NCBI GenBank assembly: GCA_027002265.1
Contig: JAMOTM010000077.1
Span: 1 to 64,000, forward strand
Length of the DNA stretch: 64,000 bases
Direction: 5' to 3'
Source of the DNA: Aquificota bacterium
GTDB lineage: Bacteria > Aquificota > Aquificia > Desulfurobacteriales > DQVG01
Below, one piece after another: positions 18,497-29,115 of this stretch. The notes beneath the pieces are model-generated. The model did not search any database. It was not told the origin of the DNA and saw nothing but the letters and a program-made list of their open reading frames with translations. Both the position numbers and the translations under genes were made by a program. Every line of letters starts with the position of its first letter. Positions within the stretch are counted from its first letter, which is position 1.

Positions 18497-19705
18497 ATGT
18501 TAGTTCCTCGAGGTTTTAATTATATTTTTGAAAACGTATATAGTGGTCTTTTTTCTCTAATTTCAAAAATAAAAAGTATTTATGAGGCTTGGGGATATGA
18601 GGCTTTAATTCCACCGGAGGTAGATTTTAAATCAACTTTTTCCCTTGAGGAAGAGAAACTTTTTAGATTTTTAGATAAATTTTCAGGAAAAACTTTAACT
18701 TTAAGACCTGATTTTACACCTCAAATAAAGAAATATGTTCTTTTCCTTAAAGAAAATTTATATCCTTTAAGATACTACTATTTTGGCAATATTTATAAAG
18801 ATGAAAAAAGTAAACGTCAAAATTTTGTAACAGGTATAGAAATTTTAGGAGAGCTTGGTTTAGAAGCAGATGGAGAAGTTTTATCTATTTTACATTTAAT
18901 ATTAAATATAACCTCTAAACCTTTCCAGGTAGATATAGGTCATACCCTATTTTTAGAGGGTTTATTTGAAGAATTAAAAAAACTTTTAAATCCTTCCCAA
19001 ATTATACATTTACAAAATATTTTGAAAAAAAAGGATTTTAGTCTTTTGGAAAAATTTTTTGAGGAAAGTAATTTAGATTCTAAAAAAAAGGAAGTTTTAA
19101 ACTTTATTTTAAATGCTTATGGTGGAAAAGAAGTTTTAAAAGAGGCAAGAAAATTTGTTTTAAATAAAAAAATGGAAAAAGCCATTTCGGATTTAGAAAA
19201 AGTTTATAGGGTGCTGGAGATATACGAGATAAAAGATAATTTAGTTTTTGACTTAAGTGAAATTCGAGGTTTAAATTATCATAAAGGAATAGTGTTTGAA
19301 GTTTTTATAAATTCATATCCCTTTCCAGTGGCTAAAGGTGGAAGATATTTAGTGAAGGAAACGGAAAAAGTCTGGGGAGTAGGTTTTACTTTAGATCTAG
19401 AAGCTATTTTACAATTTGTGTCTTTGCCAGAAGAAAAGATAAAAGTATATCTTATTGATAATACAGAAGATAAGAAACTGGCTTTAAAACTAGCTACTCT
19501 TTTAAGGAAAAAAGGATTTATAGTAGCAAGAGATATTATTAAAAGGGATAATAAAATTAGTTTAGAAATTGCAAAAAAGAAAAACTTAGATTTTGCAGTT
19601 GTTTTAAAGGAAAATGGATTTGATATTATTGTTTTAAACGAAAAAAAGAATTCTGAAAATAAATTAAAAGAAATTGAAAAAGTTTTAACTAAGATTTTAT
19701 CTTAA
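18497..19705 (+). CDS. hisZ: ATP phosphoribosyltransferase regulatory subunit HisZ
   Basis: HisRS-like paralogue: YEALIPPEVDF, LRPDFTPQIKKY, LRYYYFGNIYK; no C-terminal anticodon-type signature seen. Confidence 0.8.
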   Translation: MLVPRGFNYIFENVYSGLFSLISKIKSIYEAWGYEALIPPEVDFKSTFSLEEEKLFRFLDKFSGKTLTLRPDFTPQIKKYVLFLKENLYPLRYYYFGNIYKDEKSKRQNFVTGIEILGELGLEADGEVLSILHLILNITSKPFQVDIGHTLFLEGLFEELKKLLNPSQIIHLQNILKKKDFSLLEKFFEESNLDSKKKEVLNFILNAYGGKEVLKEARKFVLNKKMEKAISDLEKVYRVLEIYEIKDNLVFDLSEIRGLNYHKGIVFEVFINSYPFPVAKGGRYLVKETEKVWGVGFTLDLEAILQFVSLPEEKIKVYLIDNTEDKKLALKLATLLRKKGFIVARDIIKRDNKISLEIAKKKNLDFAVVLKENGFDIIVLNEKKNSENKLKEIEKVLTKILS

Positions 19706-22285
19706 AACCTTTTTTAAAAATTTAGAGGTCCAGGTATCTTTTTTTATAATTTCTTCGGGAGTTCCTTTTGCAACCACTTTTCCTCCTTTCTCTCCGCCCT
19801 CAGGGCCTAGATCTATAATGTAGTCAGCACACTTTATAAATTCTAAATTATGTTCTATAACAATTACAGTATTTCCCTTATCTACAAGTTTATTTAAAAC
19901 TTCCAAAAGTTTTTTTACATCATCTATATGAAGACCCGTTGTAGGTTCATCTAAAAGATATAAAGTATGTCCGTAGGAACGTTTGGAAAGCTCGGAAGCT
20001 AGTTTCAATCTTTGAGCTTCTCCACCAGATAAAGTAGTGCTATTTTGTCCAAGTTTAAGATATCCCAAGCCAACTTCTTTTAAAACCTGGAGTTTTCTAA
20101 CAATAAAAGGATGATTTTCAAAAAATTCTAAGGCTTCATCTACGGTCATTTCTAAGATATCATAAATATTTTTCCCTTTATATTTAATTTCCAAAATATC
20201 GTCTCTAAATCTTTTTCCTTGACACTCATCACATAGAACTTTCATATCTGGCATAAAGAGCATTTCAACTTCTATATAACCTTCTCCTTTACATTTTTCG
20301 CATCTTCCCCCAGGAACGTTAAAAGAAAAATAACTTTTTGTATATCCACGGGCTTGGGACTCAGGTAAATTTGCAAAGATATCCCGTATATAATCCCAAA
20401 TTCCAATGTAAGTAGCTGGAACCGAACGAGAAGATTTTCCGGGAGGACTTTGATCTACCCAAATAACTTTATCTATAAGTTCTAAACCTTCTATATTTTT
20501 TATAGGAAGCTTATATTTTTCTATAAGTTTTGGTAAGTCCTTTCTTAGATTTTCTAAGTATTTATCTTTATATTTTCTTTTGTAAATTTCCTTTTCTTTT
20601 AAAAGAGCATCCAAAGAAGGTAAAAGAATATCAAATACAAAGGTGCTTTTTCCACTTCCGGAAACTCCAGTTATGCAAACTAAATTATTTAATGGAATTT
20701 CAAAATCTTCTTCCTTTATATTATGCATAGAGGCTTTATAAATTTTTAAAAATTTGTCTTGCTTTCTTCGCGTTTTTGGAATGTCTATTTTTAACTTTCC
20801 GCTTAAGTATTTGCCAGTTAAGGAATTTTCGTTTTTCTCTATTTCCTTTGGAGACCCCGTGGCTATTACTTGTCCACCGTGAATACCTGCTCTTGGACCC
20901 ATATCAACTATAAAGTCTGCAGCTTTTATAGTATCTAAATCATGTTCTACTACAATGACAGTATTACCGTAATCCCTAAGTCTTTTCAAAATAGAAATAA
21001 GCCTATCGTTATCCTTTGCATGAAGACCAATAGAAGGTTCATCTAAGATATATAAAACTCCTGAAAGTTTTGAAGCTATTTGAGTTGCAAGTCTTATTCT
21101 TTGAGCTTCTCCACCAGATAAAGTTTTTACTTTACGGTCTAGACTTAAGTAATCAGCTCCTACTTCAATTAGAAAAGAAAGACGCTCTAAAATTTCTTTT
21201 ACAATCTTTTTAAAAACCTCTATCTTTGATTTATCTTTAATTACTTTTAAAGGATTTTCATAAGCCTCTTTAAAATATTTATAAAGCTCTAAAATACTCA
21301 TTTGAGTAAATTCAATAATATTTTTTCCATCTATTTTTATAGAGAGAGCTTCTTTATTAAGTCTTTTCCCTTTACAAGTAGGACAGGTTACATACTTATA
21401 CTTTTCTACCTGAATATCTCCCATTCCAAGACAGGTAGGGCACGCTCCAAGAGGTAGGTTAAAAGAAAATAATCTTGGGGAGATTTCTTTAAAGGTAAAT
21501 CCACAATTAGGACAAGAATTTTTTGTGGAGAAAAACTCTATCTTTTTAGTTTCATAATCTTCTATCTCTACGTAACCTTTTGAAAGTTCTAAAGCTAACT
21601 CTAATGAAGATATAAAACGCTGACGATTATCTTCTTTTAGTTTTAATCTATCTACAATAAGTTCTATGGTATGAGTTTGATATTTATTAAGATCAAGTTT
21701 TAAAGCTTCTTCAATTAAATATTCTTTCCCGTCTATTTTAACTCTTAAAAATCCTCTTTTTAAAAGTTTTTCTAAAAGTTCTTTATGTTCGCCTTTTCTG
21801 TTTAAAACAAGAGGTGAGAGAATATATATTCTTTTATCTTTATATTTTTCAAAAGCAATACTGATTATTTCATTTATAGTCATAGGGGATAAGCTAATAT
21901 TACAATTAGGACAATAAGGAGTTCCTACCTTTGCAAACAAAAGACGAAGATGATCATATATTTCTGTAACCGTACCTACAGTGGAACGTGGATTTTTAGA
22001 AATAGTTTTTTGTTCTATTGCAATAACGGGAGATAGCCCCTCTATTTTATCTACTTCTGGTTTTTCTAAAAGTCCTAAAAATTGTTTTGCATAAGAGGAT
22101 AAACTTTCAACATATCTTCTATAACCTTCTGCATAAAGAACATCAAAGGCCAAAGTACTTTTACCACTTCCGGAAACCCCAGTTATAACTGTAAAAGTGA
22201 ATTTTGGAATTTCTAGATCAATGTTTTTTAAATTATGTTGACGAGCTCCTTTTATGATTATGTAATCCCTACTTTTATAGGTCAT
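19697..22285 (-). CDS. uvrA: excinuclease ABC subunit A, short form
   Basis: two Walker A sites GVSGSGKSTL/F, two LSGGEAQR signatures, CxxC zinc modules. Confidence 0.95.
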   Translation of the reverse strand: MTYKSRDYIIIKGARQHNLKNIDLEIPKFTFTVITGVSGSGKSTLAFDVLYAEGYRRYVESLSSYAKQFLGLLEKPEVDKIEGLSPVIAIEQKTISKNPRSTVGTVTEIYDHLRLLFAKVGTPYCPNCNISLSPMTINEIISIAFEKYKDKRIYILSPLVLNRKGEHKELLEKLLKRGFLRVKIDGKEYLIEEALKLDLNKYQTHTIELIVDRLKLKEDNRQRFISSLELALELSKGYVEIEDYETKKIEFFSTKNSCPNCGFTFKEISPRLFSFNLPLGACPTCLGMGDIQVEKYKYVTCPTCKGKRLNKEALSIKIDGKNIIEFTQMSILELYKYFKEAYENPLKVIKDKSKIEVFKKIVKEILERLSFLIEVGADYLSLDRKVKTLSGGEAQRIRLATQIASKLSGVLYILDEPSIGLHAKDNDRLISILKRLRDYGNTVIVVEHDLDTIKAADFIVDMGPRAGIHGGQVIATGSPKEIEKNENSLTGKYLSGKLKIDIPKTRRKQDKFLKIYKASMHNIKEEDFEIPLNNLVCITGVSGSGKSTFVFDILLPSLDALLKEKEIYKRKYKDKYLENLRKDLPKLIEKYKLPIKNIEGLELIDKVIWVDQSPPGKSSRSVPATYIGIWDYIRDIFANLPESQARGYTKSYFSFNVPGGRCEKCKGEGYIEVEMLFMPDMKVLCDECQGKRFRDDILEIKYKGKNIYDILEMTVDEALEFFENHPFIVRKLQVLKEVGLGYLKLGQNSTTLSGGEAQRLKLASELSKRSYGHTLYLLDEPTTGLHIDDVKKLLEVLNKLVDKGNTVIVIEHNLEFIKCADYIIDLGPEGGEKGGKVVAKGTPEEIIKKDTWTSKFLKKVLR

Positions 22286-22485
22286 AGGATAAATATCCCC
22301 CTGATCTTCCTATTAAGAGAATTTAAAGAAAGGCTGTTACTAAAAAATATGGATATTTAAAAATTTTTGTCAATTTTGAAAAAAGAAGATATTTTAAAAA
22401 TTATATTTAAACGGAAAAAAATAAAATCTCTTTCAACACATTCTAATTCTTCTATATATAATTGAAAAAAAATTTGAATTTTCAA

Positions 22486-22850
22486 ATAGTAATTCCGCAT
22501 GGAAAAGCAGGCATTTCAAGAAGTCAACAAAAAAACATAAAGTAGGTAACTAAAATGGCGAGTTGCAATCCCGCCTAGAAAAGCAGAAATTTCAAGTCAA
22601 CAATTATTAATATATCAGATGAAAATGGTGATAAAGCAAGTTGTAATCCCGCCTAGAAAAGCAGGCATTTCAAGAAATACTTACAAATTATATCACACTT
22701 ATGAAATATCTGTTATAGATTCTCAAGTTGCAATCCCGCCTAGAAAAGCAGGCATTTCAAGCGGGGTAGATACCACCGCCCGCCCACCTCCCACATTAAT
22801 CCCGCCACAACCGGAGTTGCAATCCCGCCTAGAAAAGCAGGCATTTCAAG
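22486..22850 (-). CRISPR. CRISPR array, 5 repeats and 4 spacers; inferred transcription on minus strand
   Basis: 35-nt repeat GTTGCAATCCCGCCTAGAAAAGCAGGCATTTCAAG at 22486-22520 (degenerate), 22562-22596 (2 mismatches), 22640-22674 (1), 22727-22761 (0), 22816-22850 (0); spacers 41/43/52/54 nt; reverse complement ends ATTGCAAC; degenerate copies on the left imply leader on the right. Confidence 0.85.
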
Positions 22851-23280
22851 GGAAGTGAGCTAGCCATTGGGATACAATGGCTACAAGTATTGTATTTTTT
22901 GAATATAAGCAAAAATTGGCTTAAAATTGCGAAAATAATAGCTAATAACAATATTAGCATTTGTTTATTTTGTCTTACATATATACGTAATACTTAATAT
23001 ACTTTTATTTTCAAATAGTTACGTTATTATTAAAATAATAGCAATTGAAAATTACTTTTGATTATCTAATGAAAACAATTTTCTAATTTCTTCCAATACT
23101 TAGAGAATATTTTTCAGGGTAAAAATTTCACTTTTTACTATTTAATGTTTCTGTATTACTTTAGTATTATTCGTATTCTGCTTTTAATAGATCTTATTTT
23201 TTTTATTTTATCATAAATTATTTTTTCGCAATTTTTCATAAATATTGCTAGGAAAAATGTTATAATTACCAAGAAAAAAG
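22851..23280 (-). promoter_or_regulatory. putative CRISPR leader, AT-rich non-coding, with two perfect 7-bp hairpins
   Basis: no ORF; AGCCATT-N7-AATGGCT at 22862-22882 and GCTAATA-ACAA-TATTAGC at 22941-22958; adjoins the two intact repeats. Confidence 0.5.
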
Positions 23281-23291
23281 AGGAATATTAA

Positions 23292-23870
23292 ATGAAAGGG
23301 TATGACTTATTTTCTTTGGATGAAGATACCCGCTACCAGCTTCTCATCTCTTGTGTAATTCCAAGACCTATTGCCTGGGTAATGACAAAAGGAAAAAATG
23401 ATTATTTAAATTTAGCTCCTTTTTCTTTTTTTAATTTAATTACAAGTGATCCACCTTTACTTTTTTTATCTATAGGAAGAAGAGATAATAATGTTTTAAA
23501 AGATACTACAAGAAACATTTTAGAAAATAAGGAATTTGTTGTAAATATTCCTTCTAAAGAATTTGCAAAGCTTGTAAAACTTACAGGAAAAGCCCTTCCA
23601 TATGGAGAAAGTGAAGTAGAAAAATTTAATATCCCTATTGAAAAAAGCTTTAAGGTAAAGGTGCCAAGAGTAAAAGGTATTCCTTTTGCTTTAGAGTGCA
23701 TTTTGGAAAAACATTTTACTTTAGGAGATGACACAGATCCTATGGATATTATAGTTGGAAAAATATTATATGTTTATGCAAATGAAAATTATTTAAAAAA
23801 TCCAAAGGGAATTTTAGGTAGACTTGGAGGAAAATCTTTTACCGTAATTAATGAAATTTTTGAACTTTAA
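23292..23870 (+). CDS. flavin reductase-like FMN-binding protein
   Basis: LISCVIPRPIAWVMT, NLAPFSFFNLITSDPPLLFLSIG. Confidence 0.88.
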   Translation: MKGYDLFSLDEDTRYQLLISCVIPRPIAWVMTKGKNDYLNLAPFSFFNLITSDPPLLFLSIGRRDNNVLKDTTRNILENKEFVVNIPSKEFAKLVKLTGKALPYGESEVEKFNIPIEKSFKVKVPRVKGIPFALECILEKHFTLGDDTDPMDIIVGKILYVYANENYLKNPKGILGRLGGKSFTVINEIFEL

Positions 23871-25409
<1,539 letters not shown>

Positions 25410-25413
25410 ATAT

Positions 25414-26013
25414 ATGTTTGAATATATTGAGCTTTTTTTCTTGGGATATTTTGCGGCCCTAACTCCGGGGCCGGATTCTTTATTTGTTTTAAAAAATTCT
25501 TTTGTTTCTCTAAAAAATGCTTTTTTAAGTGTTCTTGGAATTTTACTTGGAAACATAATTTATCTTTCTTTAGTTTATTTTGGTTTTAGTAATTTAGGAA
25601 AAAATCCTTACTTTCTAGGACTAGTTTCTCTTTTTGGAGGATTTTATCTTTTATATTTAGCTTACTTATCTTTTAAGGAAAAAACGTATATAAAATTAGA
25701 TATAAATGAAAAGAAAATAGAAAATGAAGAAAAAGTTTTTTTAAAAGCTCTATTAACAAATCTTTCTAATCCAAAAGCTCTTTTATTTTTCTCAAGTATT
25801 TTAACTCCTTTTTTAACCAAAAATATTTTGCTTTCTTTATTATTTTTATATATAGGAATAGCCTTGGCTTTTTTTAGTATTGCTATATTTGGTTCAAAGA
25901 TACCTTTAAATAAAGATGAGAAAATATTAAGTATAGCTAATAAAATTATAGCTATTTTGTTTTTGATATTTTCTTATAAGCTATTTTCACAATTTATATA
26001 TACTATATTATAG
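25414..26013 (+). CDS. LysE-family exporter
   Basis: TPGPDSLFVLKNS, GILLGNIIYL, NPKALLFFSSILTPF. Confidence 0.85.
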   Translation: MFEYIELFFLGYFAALTPGPDSLFVLKNSFVSLKNAFLSVLGILLGNIIYLSLVYFGFSNLGKNPYFLGLVSLFGGFYLLYLAYLSFKEKTYIKLDINEKKIENEEKVFLKALLTNLSNPKALLFFSSILTPFLTKNILLSLLFLYIGIALAFFSIAIFGSKIPLNKDEKILSIANKIIAILFLIFSYKLFSQFIYTIL

Positions 26014-26094
26014 TTTATATATAATGTAAAAATCATATAATATACAATACATATAATATAGATAATTTCAAAAATTAAAGCAGGAGGTATTCTC

Positions 26095-27990
26095 GTGAGT
26101 CAAGAAAAACTTCTTAATCTGCTTAAAGTTCAAAAATGTATTTATCCTCCGGAAGATTTTGTAAAAAATGCAAATGTAAAAGATTATGAAGCTGAATATA
26201 AAAGATTTCTAGAAAATCCAGAGAAATTTTGGGAAGAAGTAGCAAATCAACTTTTTTGGTATAAAAAATGGGATAAGGTTCTTGAATGGAATTATCCTTA
26301 TGCTAAATGGTTTGTTGGAGGAAAAACAAATATTACTGTAAATGCCTTAGACAAAAATATAGAAAAAGGATTAAAAAATAAAGTAGCGTTTTTCTGGGAA
26401 GACGAATTTGGAAATGAGAAAGTTGTAACATATGGAGAGCTCTATAGACTTGTAAATAAAATAGCAAATGCTTTAAGAAGGGCTGGAGTAAAAAAAGGAG
26501 ATAGAGTTGTAATTTATATGCCTTTGGTAGTTGAACAAATTGCAGCTATGCTTGCGTGTGCAAGAATAGGAGCAATTCACTCCGTGGTATATGCTGGTTT
26601 TAGTGCTCCAGCTTTAAGACATAGAATTCAAGATGCAGAAGCAAAATTAGTAATAACAGCTGATGTTACTATAAGACGTGGAAGAGCTATTCCTTTAAAA
26701 CAGATTGTTGATGAAGCTATTAGAGATTTAGAATATGTAGAAAAAGTTGTCGTTTTAAGAAGATTACAACCCAAAGTGGATTTAATTGGAGAAAAAGAAG
26801 TTGATTTCTATGATTTTATAAAAGATGAAAGTAATTATTGCGAACCTGAAATCATGGATGCAGAAGATCCTTTATTTATTCTTTATACTTCGGGTTCAAC
26901 AGGTAAACCTAAAGGAGTTCTTCATACTACTGGTGGATATATGGTAGGAACATACTATTCTATGAAAACGGTTTTTGATTTAAAAGATTCAGATATTTAT
27001 TGGTGTACAGCAGATCCAGGATGGATTACAGGACATAGTTATATAGCTTATGGACCTCTTTTAGCAGGAGCAACTCAAGTTATAGCAGAAGGTGCACCTA
27101 ATTATCCTGATCCTGGCAGATGGTGGAGAATAATAGAAAAATATGGAGTTACTATCTTTTATACAGCTCCTACAGCTATTAGAATGTTTATGGCAGCTGG
27201 AGAAGAGTGGCCAAACAAATATGATTTATCATCTTTAAGACTTTTAGGTTCAGTTGGAGAACCTATAAATCCAGAAGCATGGCTTTGGTACTATAGAGTT
27301 ATCGGAAAAGAAAGATGTCCTATTGTAGATACTTGGTGGCAAACAGAAACAGGTTCTGTTATGATAACAACAATAGATTCTTTACCTATGAAACCTGGAA
27401 AAGCTGGAAAACCTGTTCCTGGTGTTATTGCAGATGTAGTAGATAAAAATGGAAATCCGGTTGAACCAAATAAAGGTGGATTTTTAGTAATTAAATATCC
27501 TTGGCCAACTATGATGAGAACTATTTATAAAGATAAGGAAAGATATGAAAAATATTGGAATACCATTCCAAATTGTTATTTTGCTGGAGACATTGCAACA
27601 AAGGACGAAGACGGTTATATCATGGTTCTTGGTAGAGCTGACGATGTTATCAATGTTTCTGGACATAGAATAGGAACTATGGAAGTAGAATCTGCTTTAG
27701 TTTCTCATCCTGCCGTAGCAGAAGCTGCAGTTATTGGAAAACCGCATCCTGTTAAAGGAGAAACTATAAAAGCATTTATAGTTCTAAGAAAAGATCATAA
27801 GCCTTCCGAAAAACTTATTGAAGATATAAAATATCATGTTAGAATGGAACTTGGAGCTTTAGCAGTTCCATCTGAAATAGAATTTGTAGACAAGCTTCCA
27901 AAAACTAGAAGTGGAAAAATAATGAGAAGAGTTTTAAAAGCTAAAGAACTAGGAATGGATCCCGGAGATTTATCTACTTTAGAAGAATAA
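26095..27990 (+). CDS. acs: acetyl-CoA synthetase (GTG start)
   Basis: YTSGSTGKPKGVLHTTGGY, WWQTETGSVMIT, GRADDVINVSGHRIGTMEVESAL, PKTRSGKIMRR. Confidence 0.95.
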   Translation: MSQEKLLNLLKVQKCIYPPEDFVKNANVKDYEAEYKRFLENPEKFWEEVANQLFWYKKWDKVLEWNYPYAKWFVGGKTNITVNALDKNIEKGLKNKVAFFWEDEFGNEKVVTYGELYRLVNKIANALRRAGVKKGDRVVIYMPLVVEQIAAMLACARIGAIHSVVYAGFSAPALRHRIQDAEAKLVITADVTIRRGRAIPLKQIVDEAIRDLEYVEKVVVLRRLQPKVDLIGEKEVDFYDFIKDESNYCEPEIMDAEDPLFILYTSGSTGKPKGVLHTTGGYMVGTYYSMKTVFDLKDSDIYWCTADPGWITGHSYIAYGPLLAGATQVIAEGAPNYPDPGRWWRIIEKYGVTIFYTAPTAIRMFMAAGEEWPNKYDLSSLRLLGSVGEPINPEAWLWYYRVIGKERCPIVDTWWQTETGSVMITTIDSLPMKPGKAGKPVPGVIADVVDKNGNPVEPNKGGFLVIKYPWPTMMRTIYKDKERYEKYWNTIPNCYFAGDIATKDEDGYIMVLGRADDVINVSGHRIGTMEVESALVSHPAVAEAAVIGKPHPVKGETIKAFIVLRKDHKPSEKLIEDIKYHVRMELGALAVPSEIEFVDKLPKTRSGKIMRRVLKAKELGMDPGDLSTLEE

Positions 27991-27996
27991 TACCTT

Positions 27997-28012
27997 GGGG
28001 CGTTTTCGCCCC
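27997..28012 (+). terminator. hairpin after acs
   Basis: GGGGCG-TTTT-CGCCCC followed by ATTTTA. Confidence 0.65.
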
Positions 28013-28038
28013 ATTTTACCTTATAACAGAGAAAATAA

Positions 28039-29115
28039 ATGATATTAGTCTCAGGAAACTTTTTAAATGATACAAAAAATTTTTATCTTCTTTATCCAAA
28101 AAAAGTATATGTTAATGTTCCTCAAACATTTTTGAAAGATGCTTTAAATAATAACAAAGTTTATTTTATCCTTATATCTTTTGAAAAGAGCATAGAAAAA
28201 TATAAATATAATAAAAAAGAAAAAAGTTCTATTTTAAATATAAAAAATTTAGTTATTGAAATTAAGGGATTTGATAAAGTAAATTTAGAAAAATTAAAAA
28301 GGAATTTACTTAAAAAAGATTATGAAGTTGGATTTTTAAACTGGGAAATTCAAAAAAAGGAATATTTAAATTTAATAAAAAAAATAAAAGAGGAAATAAA
28401 AAAGGGGACATTTTATCAAGTAAATTTAACAAATAGAGCTAATTTCTCTTTTGAGAGGAAAAGTGAAAATGATCTTTTAAACTTATTTTTAAATTTTTAT
28501 AAAACTCAAAAAGTTCCTTATGCCTATTTAATTTCCTTAAAAGATTTTTTTATTATATCTGGAAGTATGGAACTTTTTTTAAAAAGAGAAAAAGAAAAAC
28601 TTCTTTCAGGTCCCATAAAAGGCACCATTTCCATAAAAGAAAGCATAAAAAATCTTTTTTCTGAAAAAGAAAAGAGCGAACATCTTATGATTGTAGATAT
28701 CATGAGAAATGACATAAATCTCATTGGAAAAGAAAAAAAAGTAGAGCTTTTTAAAGTAGAAAAATATTCCACACTTTACCATCTTGTTAGTTATATATAT
28801 GGAGAAAGCTTTTTAGATAACTATTTTATAATAGATAGAACCTTACCTGTGGCTTCAGTTACTGGAGCTCCAAAATATACAGCATGTAAATTTATTTTTG
28901 AAAATGAACCTTTTAATAGAGAAACTTATTGTGGAATTTCTATTTTGAAAATGTCAAAAGATTTCTTTGTTTCCTGTGTAAATATTCGTCATATTCTTGG
29001 AAAAGGAAATAAACTTTCTTACTTTTCCGGAGGAGGAATTGTTTATGATAGTTATCCGGAAAAAGAATGGGAAGAAATAAATTTAAAGATGAAAGCTTTC
29101 TTAAATGCTATTTAA
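28039..29115 (+). CDS. pabB: aminodeoxychorismate synthase component I (TrpE/PabB family)
   Basis: GTFYQVNLTNRANF, LLSGPIKGT, HLMIVDIMRNDINLIG, PVASVTGAPKYTAC, YCGISIL. Confidence 0.85.
   Translation: MILVSGNFLNDTKNFYLLYPKKVYVNVPQTFLKDALNNNKVYFILISFEKSIEKYKYNKKEKSSILNIKNLVIEIKGFDKVNLEKLKRNLLKKDYEVGFLNWEIQKKEYLNLIKKIKEEIKKGTFYQVNLTNRANFSFERKSENDLLNLFLNFYKTQKVPYAYLISLKDFFIISGSMELFLKREKEKLLSGPIKGTISIKESIKNLFSEKEKSEHLMIVDIMRNDINLIGKEKKVELFKVEKYSTLYHLVSYIYGESFLDNYFIIDRTLPVASVTGAPKYTACKFIFENEPFNRETYCGISILKMSKDFFVSCVNIRHILGKGNKLSYFSGGGIVYDSYPEKEWEEINLKMKAFLNAI

Noticed and set aside
22619-22858. 79-aa ORF with repeated VAIPPRKAGIS motif
   Set aside because: It is a translation of the CRISPR repeats; not a gene.
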